Shown here one piece after another: positions 1 through 14,284 of a stretch of DNA of 64,000 bases. A program made the position numbers and the translations under genes. The DNA comes from Physcomitrium patens. Its lineage: Eukaryota > Streptophyta > Bryopsida > Funariales > Funariaceae. Where the stretch lies: contig NC_037259.1 of the NCBI RefSeq assembly GCF_000002425.4, positions 2,942,381-3,006,380 on the forward strand. Reading direction: 5' to 3'. The first letter of the stretch is position 1. The number at the start of each line of letters is the position of its first letter. The notes under the pieces were generated by a model. It had not been told where the DNA came from. It did no database searches and saw only the letters and a list, made by a program, of their open reading frames with translations.

Positions 1-1560
1 AGTATTGTGTTGCAAAATAATCTTGCAACAAAACAATGCTTTCTAATACAAAAATTCAAAAAATTGAAAAAAGATTTATTTATTTATTTAATCTACTCCA
101 TATTAATTTGTTGTACTATTAGTTGAAGGAAAGGAGACATTCTTATTAAGTCAAAGTTGATAAATCTATACACAAATAAATCAAGCTATCTCTTACATCA
201 CAAAAGAAGAATCCAAGAGTGCAAGTATCAGTAGAAGAAAATCCTAAAACTTTAGTAAATAGCTAAATCTCTATAGCCAAGCAAAATCTTATAAGTCTCT
301 ATCAAAATCACTCGTAAGACTTGATTTGACAAGAATGTCAAATCAAAAAGGTTTTTTACCTAAGTATTCAAATCTTACTTGACATTAATAAATTCAAGTA
401 CCAAAAAAAGCTAAATAGATAGAAAAACCACTAAATCCAAACTAAATCACATATATCCAATGGGATTTGGTAATCAACATGATATCATGTAACAATTTTC
501 TAATTTATAAGAAAATTTATATATACATTTTAGATTTTTGTTTTCAAATATCTTCATAATTTATATATTTTGAGTAAAAATTATTACAATACTATCTTTA
601 ATTAGAATCATCCATAAAATCAAGAAATTCTTTAAATTATAACTCAAATAAAAATATAACATTTCATGTTGTAAAAAAATATTAAATTTTTATTTTATAT
701 ATAAGTCATTATATAATTTAAAAATCACAATAATAATAATAAGTTTTATCAATGATGTTATTACAAAGAAAAAAAATTATAATAATACAAAGATCATTAC
801 ATGCAAATGTCACCAACAAAGTAACATGAAATAAAAGATATTGCCAATGCATGCATATAAAAAGCATAGTAATTAGATTAAAAAATATCAACAATTTTTT
901 ATATCTTTTTTCTTCTTAAAGTTTTTCAATCTCAACTTTAAAATATTGATATTTTAAACTTTTATAAAAATTTAAGATTCAAGACTTAGTTTATTTTATC
1001 TTAAAAATTTTAAATCAAATATAAAAATAATAAAAAAAAATCTTTACCATAACATGAATGCATTTGAGATGAATGCATATTTTCTAAATATTAAATATGA
1101 CATTGCTATGAAGAGTTTTGTGATTAAAAATTTCAAAATTATAACACAAATTTATTTTTATTCAAAAAAATTAATAGTATAGATCTTTGTAGTGAAAAAA
1201 AATATGTATTAAGAATATTTTGAATGACCAAGTTTAAATAGAATAATTTAAACATGTTTTGTTCTATAAGGTTATGAAATTATTTATAATAAGATTGAAA
1301 CAAAACACAAAAATAAAGTCATACAACATCTATTTGATTAAAATCCTCATCATTTATCAATTGCAAAAAAAACTTCTAAAATTATACTACAGTCTTAGTT
1401 GCTAATATTTTTCCTAAAACACAACCACTATATATAATGCCATGTCTGTTTTGTCTTTTGTTACTTTCTTTGTTTTATACATGTCTATTTTTATGAATGC
1501 ACAAACATGTTTTTTATTTTATTTTTATTTTATTTAAGAGTTAATGAAACATGGGATTGG
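1..1560. other. AT-rich intergenic DNA, no gene seen
   Basis: This stretch is very AT-rich, with many short A and T runs and no open reading frame of note on either strand. I recognise no transposon protein motif in it. It resembles the decayed repeat DNA at the right of the window and ends abruptly at about 1.56-1.6 kb, where CpG-rich sequence begins. Confidence 0.6.
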
Positions 1561-1593
1561 AAATGAACAAGGCTCACTATTTCCTGGACAATA

Positions 1594-2388
1594 TTGCCAC
1601 CTCAATTGAGGTTACGAAATTGCCAAACCCAATATAAACCGTGTACTTGTCATACACCGCCGGCATACTGTGCCGTGATGGCCGCGCGTGGGGCGATAGG
1701 CGGTAGAGGCGCTGGGGAAGACATGAAGCGACGCCCGCGGGTTTCATGTCCCCGGAAGCATGAAGGAGCAACTCGCGGGTTCCATGTCAACAAGGGGGAA
1801 CAGAGCAGGGCACCGCCACCGGAACACCAAGCCTCTCACTCACACTCACATACTCAGTCAGTCATCCCTCTCACCCACCCAGCTTTCCGACCCACCACCC
1901 TGGTTCGTCATACTGCACTGCCCTAGTGCAATAGTGCACTGTTCCCACTTACCCTAGCCCAGCACACTCTTACCCGCTCTCGCTATCTCGCTGTGGTTTT
2001 GCCTGGTGGATGCCTCGCCACCCACCATTCGCTCCCATCCTGTCCGCACCCTCTTGCTCACGTGCGTTCTCTTTTACGCCGTGTCTGGGATTTGGGATTC
2101 TGTTTCATCGGCGACGAAGGCTGGGTTTGTTGTGTGTGTGTGTGTGTGTGCAGGGTAGTTGGAAGGGAGGAGGAGGGAGGGGAGGGGTTTGGGAGTGCGG
2201 ATTGACAGTGCTGGGTGCAGTTTTTGGAGTTGGGTTTGGGGGTGAGGAGGTTTGGAAAGGCAGGCTGTGTCCAAGTGGGGGATTTGCGTGCGTTGTAGAT
2301 GTTGTGTACGCGGTGGGGCGGGAGCTAGGCCGGAGCCGTGGCTTGTGACTGAGGCCGGCAGCTGGGCCTCCAGCCCGGAGCTGCAACC
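1594..2388 (+). promoter_or_regulatory. Promoter and 5' UTR region of MED13
   Basis: The sequence changes sharply from AT-rich to GC- and CpG-rich and stays so up to the MED13 start codon. It contains C-rich blocks (about 1800-1990), a (TG)n microsatellite near 2129-2150 and G-rich stretches. Short open frames here have no recognisable content and look like chance frames in GC-rich DNA. The transcription start is not identifiable by eye; it probably lies within 1.9-2.3 kb. Confidence 0.5.
2129..2150. repeat. (TG)n microsatellite in the MED13 leader
   Basis: About 11 TG dinucleotides lie in the presumed promoter or 5' UTR. A G homopolymer of about 12 bases lies near 2651-2662 in the first intron. 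Both should be length-variable. Confidence 0.85.
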
Positions 2389-5300
2389 ATGTTCACCAAT
2401 GTCTTCCGCATTGTGAGATTGCGTCCCCGCTGGTCACTCTGTTGTTGGAAATCCTCAAGAGTTTCGAGCATGATGCACGTGTTTGTGGTCGTTTCCGAGG
2501 CAACGGTGTCGGCAATGTGACTGTGTATCACTACAGCAGTTGGAAATCGAAGCCAGCCTTGCAATTTTCTAGTGATCATTGGTTCCGTGTCTGTTGATGT
2601 GAGTGTGTGCATGAAGAGAAAGAGATAGTGACGAGAGAAATAGAGAGAGAGGGGGGGGGGGGTGGTTTCAAACTCAATTTCGCACTTTTGAGTCAACAAA
2701 GCTTGCTTAAATTTACTAGCCGAGCTTTATTTTGCATTGAAAACTACTCTCCCTTCCAATTCCACTCATCGAATTAGCCATCCACTTGGAACTCGAGCTG
2801 ATGTGGTTCTACAGGAAATAGGTTTTTCTGAGCCGGGAAGATATATTTTTCTGTGTACAGTAACAGTAGAAAAATCCAATTGTAAGCGTAGAAGAATAGG
2901 CTAGCACACATGTAACTTATCTGTAATTAGAGTTTTTTAGATGGGGCAGTGCGAACCTCTAAATTGGGTTGTGATCTTGTCCCAGCATAGGAAAGACACA
3001 TAGAAAGAAGGAATTGATGGGCTGAAAGTATATTTGTAAGAGAAAGAGAGATTTATATGTTTTACTGGGACGAACTGTATTAGAGAAGAATTTCAGGCAT
3101 GAAATACTTAATTGAAAGTGATACTATCTGTTGCTTTTTGAACTTTTACAATCTAGGCATGTATTTCTGTATTAAGTTTTTCTATGATAATCCGGCTCTT
3201 TTGCAGGGAGGACTACACCAAATGTCATGGTTTCAATTCCTTGCGGAGGGAGAGACTCTTTCTCCCAATTTTCCTTCTAGGTGCATATGCTTTCCTATGA
3301 CTATGTTTGTGATTTGAGAAGCTTACTTCGACAAACAGAATTTGAAATCAGTTGTGCATCAGCTGGTATTGATGCCTACTTTCCATTATGAAAATGAGTT
3401 TGTCTTGGTGCTTTGAACTATCTTAACCAAATTGCGGTTGCATTTGTTGACAGGAAGGACAGACCGCAACAGGATATAGCTGCAATGCAGATGATGAGGG
3501 CACACATGTGGCTTCAAGAGACGGGTTATCTGAGTAGCTGGACCATTTCAGGTATCTTAGGTTTCTTATTGTAGATCCAAGATATTTTCACTGAGTGAGT
3601 TTTAAAATTATTCCACTTGGGCAAGTCGACTTGTGTTAGAGTCTATGCTTTTACTTTTCCTCGGATGGTCTCTGCTTGTTTACAAATACTTTCGTACTGA
3701 TGAAAGACTTTGTTTCTGTGCAGATGGTAAAGTAAAACTATGGCTGTTTTTACCAGGGCGACATGACAGCCCCAACCCCCGGGTTCATGTTGCAGTTACA
3801 GGTCTTAAAGGTCAGTTGCCCGGCCACTAATGTTTATTGAAGTGATCTTAATCTGTAATCCTCAGGCGTAGGCTAATAGTGATGATCATGCTCCTGCGTG
3901 CTTAATGCAGCACTTGCTTCTGGACTTTGGCGTGCGCCTGGGGAATGCACTGAAATTGGTTTTGCCTTGGACCGGGCACTGCGAAATCGAATAGAAAAGT
4001 AAGATTTGACAACCTGCACTTGATTATAAGTATTTGGAATATGTCATCAAGAAACGCATTACTTGTTAAGTATATCGCTTGATCTGTACAGAATCCGCTT
4101 GGAAGCTAAGCATACAATGTTAATTCTGCTGCAGAGGACTTCAAACTGTGTCCTATGTTCGATTTGGGGATGTATTTATCAAGTGCTTGCGACAAAGTAC
4201 CAACGAGTTGAACTTGAGGTACGGTTAATGGCTTGATAGCGTTGTTCCGTTTCTTTTTGTCTTTGTGATCCTATCCTGGCTTTGGACATGGGCCCCACAG
4301 TGCGTCCTGCGTAAGTAGAAGAACAATCAATTTTCTTGTATTGAAACTGCACGTTAACTGCGAAGCTCATCTCACGGCAACTTAATTAATTTCATACTGA
4401 AGGCTGTAAACGTTAGTATCGCTTTAGGAACCTGATTTTTATCTTCTTTGTTGTGGTGGAATCCTAATTTCTGAGGTGCATTTGACCGTATGGTATTCAT
4501 CCGAAATACTTGTCATGGTTGCTTTGATTTTTGAACTTCAGTCGGTTCAGTTGTAGGAACAAGAAAGTCAAGTAAAATACGACTTCGTCGTTTCTGAATG
4601 TTACTTAACAGGCCTTTCTTGTTTCCGCGCTCTTTTCTGTTTCAGGAAGTCGCTTTTCAGCTGCGATCTTATGTTAACAACAAGCAGCGACTCCATCTTT
4701 GTGCACATATTGGTGCGCCGAAAGTGCGTAGAGAACCTTGTGAGGCACTCTTGATTAAGCTAGGAGTTTTCGTGAGTCTGTTGTAAACTGAAGCGTTCAG
4801 TGTCTTCTCATTTGTACTGTAGTGGAGGTCATCCAAGGGCGAGTTATTTTAAGAGTGGTGGGTCGTCGTAATTTTTTTTTGCGGTGCAAATTCTCCAGCC
4901 TACGTGCTTGTGAATGTGGAAATATTGCTGGAGAACTGATATCCGGATTGCGCACTACATCGCAGGAGAGTTCGGCAGCTTGTATTCAGTGATTTGCAGG
5001 CAGCACTTTCTCAGCAGAGATCCAGCTTGGGTGTAGGTGGCAACAGTCTTGCAGGTCTCTCTCTTCTCTGTGCTACAATTTGGTTAGAGTTACTGTTTTG
5101 ATGGTTGTGAGTGTTGGATTAGGTTGGCAAATGCTTAACTAGTTTGTAATCTGGTGGCCTTTTTTAGTGGGTTCTTTTTAATAGGGTTGTCTTTGTCGTT
5201 GCAGTTGTTGTGGCCCCAAATGGGTTGTCTGGTCGGCTCACTGGGTGCTCTCCTAATGATTTAGTGACACAGCTGTATAAAAGGTGATTTTCCGGAATTG

Positions 5301-8300
5301 AGCTTTTCCATCTTTGTTCTGTGTTTGCGTAGTGACTATGGTGTGTATTTTTCAGTCTCCCAGTTCAGTCTACAAGCTTGTGCTTACCCTAGCTTAATTG
5401 ATCGGCCTTGTATGAGAACTCTGACGATCATTTTCAGTTAAATACCTGTTTTAAAAGGACATCTGTTGCAAGTTAATGGCAGTTCACCATTGTAGATCAT
5501 GTGGAGTGGGTAGTTGCCAAACCTCATGATTTACTGGTGCATCATGCGTCTGGACTATACCAGCTACACAGATGTAACCCCGTATTACACTGGGGAGGAC
5601 TGCAGATACTGGGATGGCTGGCGTGATACCTGCGTACGTTTCCACTCATGCTGATTAGAGTACTATACATTGCCCCCTGCTGTCACTGTTGCAGCAAGCT
5701 GCAGGCATATGACGCATCATCCCTCCCGTTCCGTGTCGTAGGATCTACATCAGCAGTTGGAACTTCACCAGTGCAACAATGTTATGCAGAAGTAACGTTA
5801 GATGAATTCTCAGGCAACACAATAACTAACAGGTCTTCTGCTCCTGGGGTGAGTACTTTTTATAGAGCTCCAGCACTTGGGCCTTCGAAGATGTTAGCTT
5901 GATTGGCTTTTATATTGCTTTTTGTATTGACAATATGGAGGTTTTTTATTTGTTGACAGAAGTGAATTTATTTTTTTAATTTTATCTCAACTGTATTTTC
6001 AGGTTGCAAATACTAAGATGCACGGAAAATCAAGGAATGCAGGAGACCGTGGGCATGTTTTAGTTTATCCATTGGACGCAGTTCTTGCACCTATGCGGCC
6101 GCTAGTTCCTACTCAACCGCTTACTCGAAGGTTCGTAAACCACCCGAATCGTACTGAAGTGAGTCTTGGCTTATTTTATTTAATATTCTGACAATTTCCT
6201 GTGTCTGCATAGATGTTGGTTTCAAGAATGGGCAGGCACAACTTGGCTGGAAGACTGGACGAAAGAGGAAATCCTTCCTTCAAATAGGTTAGCGATTTTC
6301 ACTACTGTGTACAACCTGTCAGAAGCAACTTTGTCCGTAGTATCAGATCCTTTCAGATTTTAGAAGTGGACATTTTTAGGCTGTTGATAGGACGGCATCC
6401 CACTGAAGTTCTTATGGCTGCTTTTTTTGCAGAAAAAACGGTCTCGATGATGGTGAAAGCAGAGAGAAGTCAAGTATTACTGGAATTGGTGTTAATGGCT
6501 CTGTTCCTGGTCACAGTAATGGGCCTGGCATGAGCAGCAATAGTAGTGGAGGTAGAAGTAGCGACAGCAGTCAAGGCAGTAGTGACACTTCCAGTTCAAG
6601 CGATGTTGACGGAGATGGTATGGCTTTTGAGATTCTCTGAACTGTGTTTGGAGAGTTTCAAGACTTCACCGGTCAGGTTGATAGCGGTTTAATGGTTTTG
6701 AGCTATTGTATGAATGAAGTTGCTATTTTACCTGCAGCATTTAGTATTGAAGTGCTCCACAATGCTTGGGTGCTGCAGAATTGCATTTGATGATTGAATT
6801 GTGCACAGGATTGGGAGAAATAGAAGCTGATGGAGATTCTTTGGGAAGTAAGGGAGTTGGAGCTTTAATCTCAAAGAACAGTGACATGCATATTCCTTCC
6901 ACATCATCACAGGGACTGGATATGGATATCGGTGATATGAAAAACTCACATGGTGCTTATTCTCAGGTTGGGCCATTAAACATTTTTAGCTGGATTTTTA
7001 GGCCCATTTTTTTGAGCGTAGTTACTAGTGTTGGAAAGGTTCAGGATGATTGTGCATGGCCATGAACTTGTTGCTTTTATTTAACATGAGGGGTGGAATC
7101 GTTTTAATGTGGAATTATACGAAGAGCCAAAGTTCAATCAAGGAAAGTTAATGCTGTTACAAGATTGGTAACCTGTTGTTGATATCACAGTGCACTAAAA
7201 GAGGGCGTCAAGTAAAATCAATTGCTGCCTTTGATCCACCCTCGAAGGCTCTGAAACGCTCCAGTAGCATTGGTAACGATGTTCTGAGTCTTATGGATGG
7301 AACAAACAGTGATAAGAAGGGAACAAGTTTTTTGGGAGAATCTAGCGGATTAGGGGGTGGTATCATTGGAGGTGGAAGTCAGCTTGGGAACCCTTGGGAT
7401 CAGTGGGATAATAATGACACCTTTGATATGGGCCTAGGCATGGATATACAAAGTGATGCTGACATCCTAGCTGAGTTCAGAGATTTTGGAGATTTTTTTG
7501 AAGATGATGGACTTGGGTTTGGCGAGGTGAGTACTCTCCACAAATTCACTGTAGGTATTTATGATCGGTTTGAATTGGCGAAGTTTGAATGAATTGTTGA
7601 CGTTGAGTTCTTTTTTCACCAGAGTCCCCCTGTAAAGGGGTCTATACTGTACGATTAATCAGTGTAATCTAAGCTCTCTTGATTCAACAATTTTGTTTAG
7701 ATAATTCTAAAAACAAACTATTGGTTTTGCAGCCCCCTGACACAGCTGAATCTCAAGCACTGATGTTCTCTCTCCCGGATTATGGGGAGGTCAGTCAGAC
7801 TCCTGGCACTGCACCTTTGGATGTATCAGATCCGCTGGTGCTTCCTATTCTTGATTTTCCTATGTTAGGAATGGATCAAAATACAGGGGACCTTCTAAGT
7901 GACATAAAACCTACTTCGTCAATGGAAGTTTCTCAGGCTCCTATTGAAGGGCCTTCATCTCCTTCTCGGCATTCTCCTGAGCTCAATTTACGATTGAAGT
8001 CTGAAGCTATGCTCTGTTTTGCTTCCGGATTTGAGCCTGTTGACATGGCCAGCGTGCCAGATGTAGGCGTGTCTACTTTAAGGTCAGATTGATTATAATT
8101 GTTGCCTGTTCTTGCTAATAACGGCTCATTTAATTTTTGTGAACAATGGAGACGTTACAGCTGTAATTCATTTCTCACTTTTGCTTGTGTAAAATGTTTC
8201 GTGGTTGTGATTACTTTGAAAAATTTTGTGTCGTGATCGTGGGTTGCTAGAGTGTACGGAGTGATTTATATTGTAATGTTTGGAGTGGGTTTATTGTACT

Positions 8301-11300
8301 TGGATTTCTCATGTTGAATTATATACAAGGTAATTTTCGTTGCAGGGACCCATATGTACCTGCGTCGAAAAGAAATGCTCCCAAGTCCGTTCAGAAGGAC
8401 CTTTATCAGTACTCAGCAGCACCCATTTCATACGCAAAGCCCGAAAGATCTGATGTTGGGAAGGATGAACAAAGAAGCACGAAGTCTCCCAACGAATCTG
8501 GTGAATCCAAAAGGAAGGAGCTAACGGCTGATTATATTGTTGTCTCAGGCGCACATGGATCCAAGCATCTGAATGGCAAGTTGCTTACCTCTGTTGATGA
8601 AGGTCCTGATAGAGCTGCAGGTACGACTCTGGAATCTAACAAGCAGTCAGCGGATACCAGTGGTGGTGGCAAAGGACCTCAGATTCCAGGGGATCCTTTC
8701 TCTGCTCAATTTCCATCCACTGTGAAACTTAAAGAGAGTACAAAATCATCCATTCGATCCCCTGTTGCTGTATTAGCAACCGAGTTGGAGTGTGCTCTAC
8801 TGCAGGTGATGAAATGCCTCACAGAGGATTCTCCCCCTTCTGTTTCTGGCAATTCAGTTGCAGCAAGCCCAGGAATTGAGGCAGCTAGATCTTTTCCGTT
8901 GCCGTCAAAAGATGGTGGGTCTGACATCACTCAGGTGCAATTCCTACCACCGTGACTATCTGGCCTGTCTCTCTTCATGGTGTGTTAACTGCTTTTCAAT
9001 TATTCTTGGAAATTGATATTGGTATCGCTTTAACTTCATACCATTTAGCTCAAGTTCATTGAATTAATATATTGAAGCTTTCGTGATGTTGTTGGCTTGA
9101 TTGTCATATTCTTCAAATGAAAATTTGTATTTATTATTACAGAATTCACGATAAAATTGTCTTCTTTTGAGGTGACCACCATTATGTTCTTAACTGTGAA
9201 CTGTCAATAGGTACAATTCGACCTTCTAGCTCAGTCTGCGAGTGGCCTTCCTAAGACTCAGCGAGAGCGGCAAAAGAAAGTACCAGAGAGAATCGCTGGT
9301 TTTGCGGATGGTGACATGCATGATGGTGGAAGCCGAATTGCTCAGGTTGGTGTGTGGCGTCCCGTGGGTGTTTCGAAACCATTGCGATCAACCAACACCT
9401 CCAGATATGCAAATTCTGTAGATTTTCCCTCGCGTGTGTCAAACTCGACCTCTACTGTAGACCTGGACATGGACGATGTTACGGCTTCTGGCGAAAGTCA
9501 GAGACAATGGCGGGAGCTTCTAGAAGCTGTTCCGATGCTGGCGCAGCAAGCGTCTATAGCAGTGGATGTTTCACTGGATGGGCGATATGGGGATGGACCA
9601 TTTGGCTGGTTAGCTGCACAAGAGGTGCAGAGGCAGCAACGCAAGAGCAGTGCAGATTGCAGTCAAGAAGGAGGAGGGGGCATGCTGTCTTTCACGAGGT
9701 GTCTTGACCAGTCAGGAATGGAAATACTTGATCCACTATCTGATCAGATTTCAGCAGCAACAGCATCCAACCTTCTCCAGTCTGATATGAGGGTGGCAAT
9801 GGCCAACGCTTTTGGAGATGGTGCTGCCGATGGACCCTTGGCTCTTGTTGATTGGTGTAAAGGCTTTGTGCAATCCTCAGATGGTGGACTTTGTGCAGAG
9901 AGTACAAATACAGAAGTGAATAGCATTGTTACTGTTGTGGGAGAATCTATGACTCCGTCCCAGTCTGGTGGGGGTTTGAAAGGGGCTGACATTGACGACA
10001 TAAGGCGGAACAGCAGCAGTAGTCGTGCTATTGATTCGTCGTCTCTTTCGGATCAGACTGACCCTTCTCAAAGGAGAGGGTTGAGCGATGATTCTGCTGT
10101 TAGTCACGCTGATGCCTTCGGCTACAATGAAACCTCTATTCTCGCTCTTCCCACACCATCCTTGCTTGTTGGGTAAGTTTATCGGTTGCTGCTATGTTGA
10201 ATTTGCAAGATTGTGGTAAAACTCCTTATTGTGCACCTGTATCCAATAGTTTTGGTCGTATGTCGTAATCGATCAACTCGTGTTTTGATATATCTATATA
10301 TATATTTATGCACACACAAAATAATCTGCTCGGTCTTCTGTTTAAGAGCACATATTGCGCATGATAATTGCTCATTACGTTATCCTTTGTTGAGCTTTTG
10401 GATGGTTTCGTGGCAGTTACCAGGAGGATTGGTTAAAGACATCTTGCAGTGCTCTTCATCTCTGGGAGAAGGCTCCGCTTGAACCATATGCACTTGCTAA
10501 ACAGGTAACTAATTTTTATGTTCGAACTTCTGAAATCACACATTCGAGGTTTGTAGACAAAATCGTAGACTTGTTGTGTGTAGATGTGAACAAATTTAGG
10601 GATTTCTTCTTCTTTTTCATGTGGTTATATTGCATTTGGTCGCCTTATTTTTTTCGGATCAAGTTCTTTGATTTGATCACGGTTTATATTCTTGGTTGTC
10701 CAGGTGAACTATCATGTGATATGTTTAGCTTCAGAACCGCTTGTTACTGCTGCTGCGGATTTTTTCCAGCAACTCAGCTCTGGTATGTCCTCGTGTATTT
10801 GTAATTATTTTAAGTGGTTAGTACTCTAGGGAGGATACCCATGCGAGCTTAAGTGCGGAGATTTGCTCTAGTGTGATCTTTAAACTTAATCTTTCCCTGT
10901 TTAAACTGGTTGGAATATGTACATTTTATTGTATGCCTAATTGCTTTATCTTTCGGTTTAGTAATGAAGATGACTTCAGTTTGAATCGATCTCTTGGTAA
11001 TACCTCTTTGAGTATTTTGAATTGAAGCTATTGAATTGCAAGCCTTGGTTCAGTTCAACTCTATCTGTGAATAAATCATAATGTATTTATGTTGGTTTTG
11101 GATGCAGTGTATGAAATTTGTCGGCTTGGCTCTCACCTGCCGTCTGGAACAGCCGCTGGGCCAACTGGTTCAGTCGGAAGTTTTAGCAAACAGTCGCTAT
11201 CTGGCTTTACTCTTGTGGATGTGCCTGGTGTATCTCACTCAGGTGCACGTGGGGAGTTCCACAACGCATCTAACTATAGCTTGGCTAAGGCTTTTATGGG

Positions 11301-14284
11301 TGATATGGCTGCGAATTGGAATATGGCGGAATATAGGAAGGCTCTCAGGAAAGTTTGTAAGGCATTGCCCTTGTCATCTGGATCCTCAGCTAATCAGAGG
11401 GAACTAGAACTCGGCCCGTCCACGGTACGTATTTTGTCACGCTTATCTAACATATATTTGCTTATTTCTACAGTCTATTGAGTGGAGCTCATTTCTGCAT
11501 GCAATCATGAGTTGAACAGTTTAAAGTGTGATGAACTAGATCTGGAAGTGTGCAACAATTTTATTCAACTCTTTTCACCGTGTATGAACCTATCACACAA
11601 CTTTGGCCGTAATTTTTTTTCAGGTTGTTTACGTTGTGTGTCCTGTTTCGGACCCTGCTGGGATACTTCAAACCATGGTTGATGCTTGTGCAAGCTTAGG
11701 CTCTGCTATAACAGGAGCTGATTCTCAACGTCATGCACCATCGACATCAGGAGAGGACACCATGCCCCCCAGCCTTTTAGGATTTTCAAACCCTCGGTTT
11801 TGTTTACAGTTGATTACCGCTGAAACAATATTCAAGAGTAGTGGACCCCAAGCCTCATGTGTAGATGTCTTAAAAGAGGTTGCAATGGGTGTGTACAATA
11901 AAGTTCGTCGCATACCACGTCACTCTCAAAAGGCAGAGTATCTGCAGAATTCTGGAGCTTCTGATGCACGTGGTCAGTTTGGGAACACTGTAAATCCTTC
12001 GGGATTGCAATCAAATACCCCCATGCCTGGTCTTTGGAAAGACTGTAGCGGTCAACGAGGCAGCGGCCATGCTACAATTGCTACATTGAATTCCAGTAAG
12101 AACCACAACATATGGGATGGTGGTTGGAAGTCATCTACACAAACTGATATAGGTATTTGCTCACTTCGAATAGTCTTGTGTAAATGTTTTAGTATTCTTG
12201 TGCAGGTAGTGCAGATTGCAACACCATATATATCTATATATATATATATATAGATAGATAGATAGATATATACAGTCCCTCGTGGCTTCTCTGTCTTAAT
12301 CTTGTTCAAATTGAATTTTTCATTTCCGCGACACAGATGATGGGAATGAAAAATGAAGTGTCTTTCATAGCCATTAATGGTGTTTCTTGTGCCAGCAGGT
12401 ACCGCAATTAATCAAGTAACTGATGAAAATGTAAGATATCTGTATGAGCCTGCGTACATCCTCGCTAGAAGTGGTGCTCAAGCTTCAGCCGTAGCCTTTT
12501 GTTCTGATGCCATACGTGATGCGGTGGCTGGTTGCAACCCCAGGGCTACTGGTAATGCGAGTAGCGGATCTGACGTAGACTCTACTGCAATAACGGAAAG
12601 AATGGATGCGGATGCAAATGGTGTTGCTGAACAGGCTGCTGACCTTTATTGCTGCTATACTTGGTCAGTGGATTGGAATTGGTTGGTGTCAGTGTGGACT
12701 GATGCTAGAGGAGAACTTTTGGACACCCAATTGCTATCTTTGACTGGAATTGATACTACAAGAGAGAATTGTCTGCAGATATTATTTCATCAGATTTTAC
12801 AGCAAGGCCTACAGCTGTTGAATTTGGCGGTTGAAGCAGGCAGCTGTAGATCTCGAGGGTTGAATATCACCCGCCTTGGTGGATTTTATGCCAAAGAAAG
12901 TCATGGTATTTAGTTGGGCGCTTGAACACCTTCTGATTTGGACTTGAGAACTCATACTTTTTATAATGATTTGTTTTGGGGGGAATGTGCATTGGATGCA
13001 CAGATATATGTGTTCGATTTATCTGATTCAATTGTCGTGTCTTGTAACCCTAAAACAGAATGGCATCGGGTCATAATGGCAGCAGGAGCTGATGAAGTAC
13101 GAAAGTGGCCGGTCCAGATAGGACACCCGGACTGTCATACTTCCAGTTGTGTGGGAGGAGCGAGAAGTTTATCGGACATGGGGTTGATGTCTGACAGAGG
13201 TCTTGGCCTTGGTGGCAGTGGACCAACCTCACCTATTCCCTCGTCCTCTTCATTCGGTGGACGCGAGAAGACTTCTCATTCCAGTAAACCTGGAGTAGAT
13301 ATGAGCTCCGGGCTAAACCGACGGCAGAATCAAGCTTCGAATCAAATGGGACCAACTGAGTCTACCATGGAAATGTTCAAATGGGTTCACAGTGTAAGCT
13401 TGGTTTCTGTGCGTGTGGATCAGAGTCTACAGATTCTTTCTACTACTGAGGGTATGACACCTAATACATGGGACTTCTCCTAGTTTATTTTCATTTATTT
13501 ACAACGTTCACCTTTTCCAAAACACGGTAACAATTATTATTTCGATTACTTGTAAGATTTAGGGAAGTCCTTGAAAATACTTTGGTACATATTATGGGAT
13601 GTGTAGTTAATCTTTTATATTCGTAAACATACTTCTGCAGGACCTGCTGAGGGAACTTCCTCGTCAGGACCTTCATGGCCAGCAGGCTCCGGCTCCGTTT
13701 TAAGTGGAGTGGTGAGCGTGGGTGTAAATACGGTGAAAACGCTAGCATGGACGGGGGCGTCATATTCGATTGTTCCTTCTCACGTGAATCGACCCCTGTC
13801 TACTTCCTCGGTGGAGCTTCTCTTGAAATGCCCACATACTGAGCAATCCCCTTTGGCACAGCTGCTCCAAAGCACTGGGCTTGCTTGTCCAGTCTCCACC
13901 GCCTATACTGTTTCAGCAGGTACAAGCTCCACTATTAATGACTTCGCTCAAAGAAGTAAGGAGGACTGGCCTTCTACTATGAGCATGGGATTGGTTGCCC
14001 ATTACGGTACCTCCACTACGGCCCAAGACTCTTCTGGCGTTGCCACGTCATCTAAAGGCGTTAAGCCAGCAGTCGTGGAATCGAAGGAACAAGCACTGGA
14101 AGTGCAACGAATCCTACAAACTGTGGCTTCAGATCTGCATGCTTTGTCTTGGCTTAACGTTGGCGTTACCTGCGTTCAGCGTAGATCACCCCTTCCCTTT
14201 CACTGTGAAGTTGCGCAGCGCACCCAACGTTTGCTTGACTTTTTAGATGCTGAATTTGGATATGGGTCAACAACCATTTCATAG
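2389..14284 (+). CDS. MED13: Mediator complex subunit 13 (MED13), CDK8 kinase module
   Basis: MED13 is the scaffold of the nuclear Mediator kinase module (with CDK8, cyclin C and MED12) and links it to core Mediator; the Arabidopsis orthologue is GCT/MAB2. Exons by eye: 2389-2412, 3207-3280, 3454-3551, 3724-3801, 3911-3998, 4135-4218, 4646-4744, 4966-5054, 5205-5283, 5695-5848, 6003-6130, 6213-6287, 6433-6617, 6809-6966, 7191-7526, 7733-8082, 8346-8934, 9211-10172, 10417-10504, 10704-10782, 11108-11424, 11624-12152, 12399-12905, 13059-13451, 13641-14284. They sum to 6207 nt, in frame, or 2068 residues. Motifs: MFTNVFRIGGLHQMSWFQFL at the N-terminus, KLWLFLPGRH (~70-79), FGDFFEDDGLGFGE (570-583), YQEDWLKTS (~1218), VVYVVCP (1379), TDARGELLDT (~1655), LPFHCE (~2038). 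It is slightly longer than my recollection of flowering-plant MED13, with Ser/Gly-rich linkers. The exon 7/8 junction needs a GC donor. MAF1 follows on the same strand. Confidence 0.93.
12226..12270. repeat. (TA)n / (GATA)n microsatellite in a MED13 intron
   Basis: A compound run of TA dinucleotides followed by GATA units lies in the intron between the exons ending at 12152 and starting at 12399. Confidence 0.85.

Noticed and set aside
1594-2348. Short frames upstream of MED13 as possible genes or uORFs
   Set aside because: They lie in the CpG-rich promoter/leader, overlap each other on both strands and include the (TG)n repeat; no support for translation.
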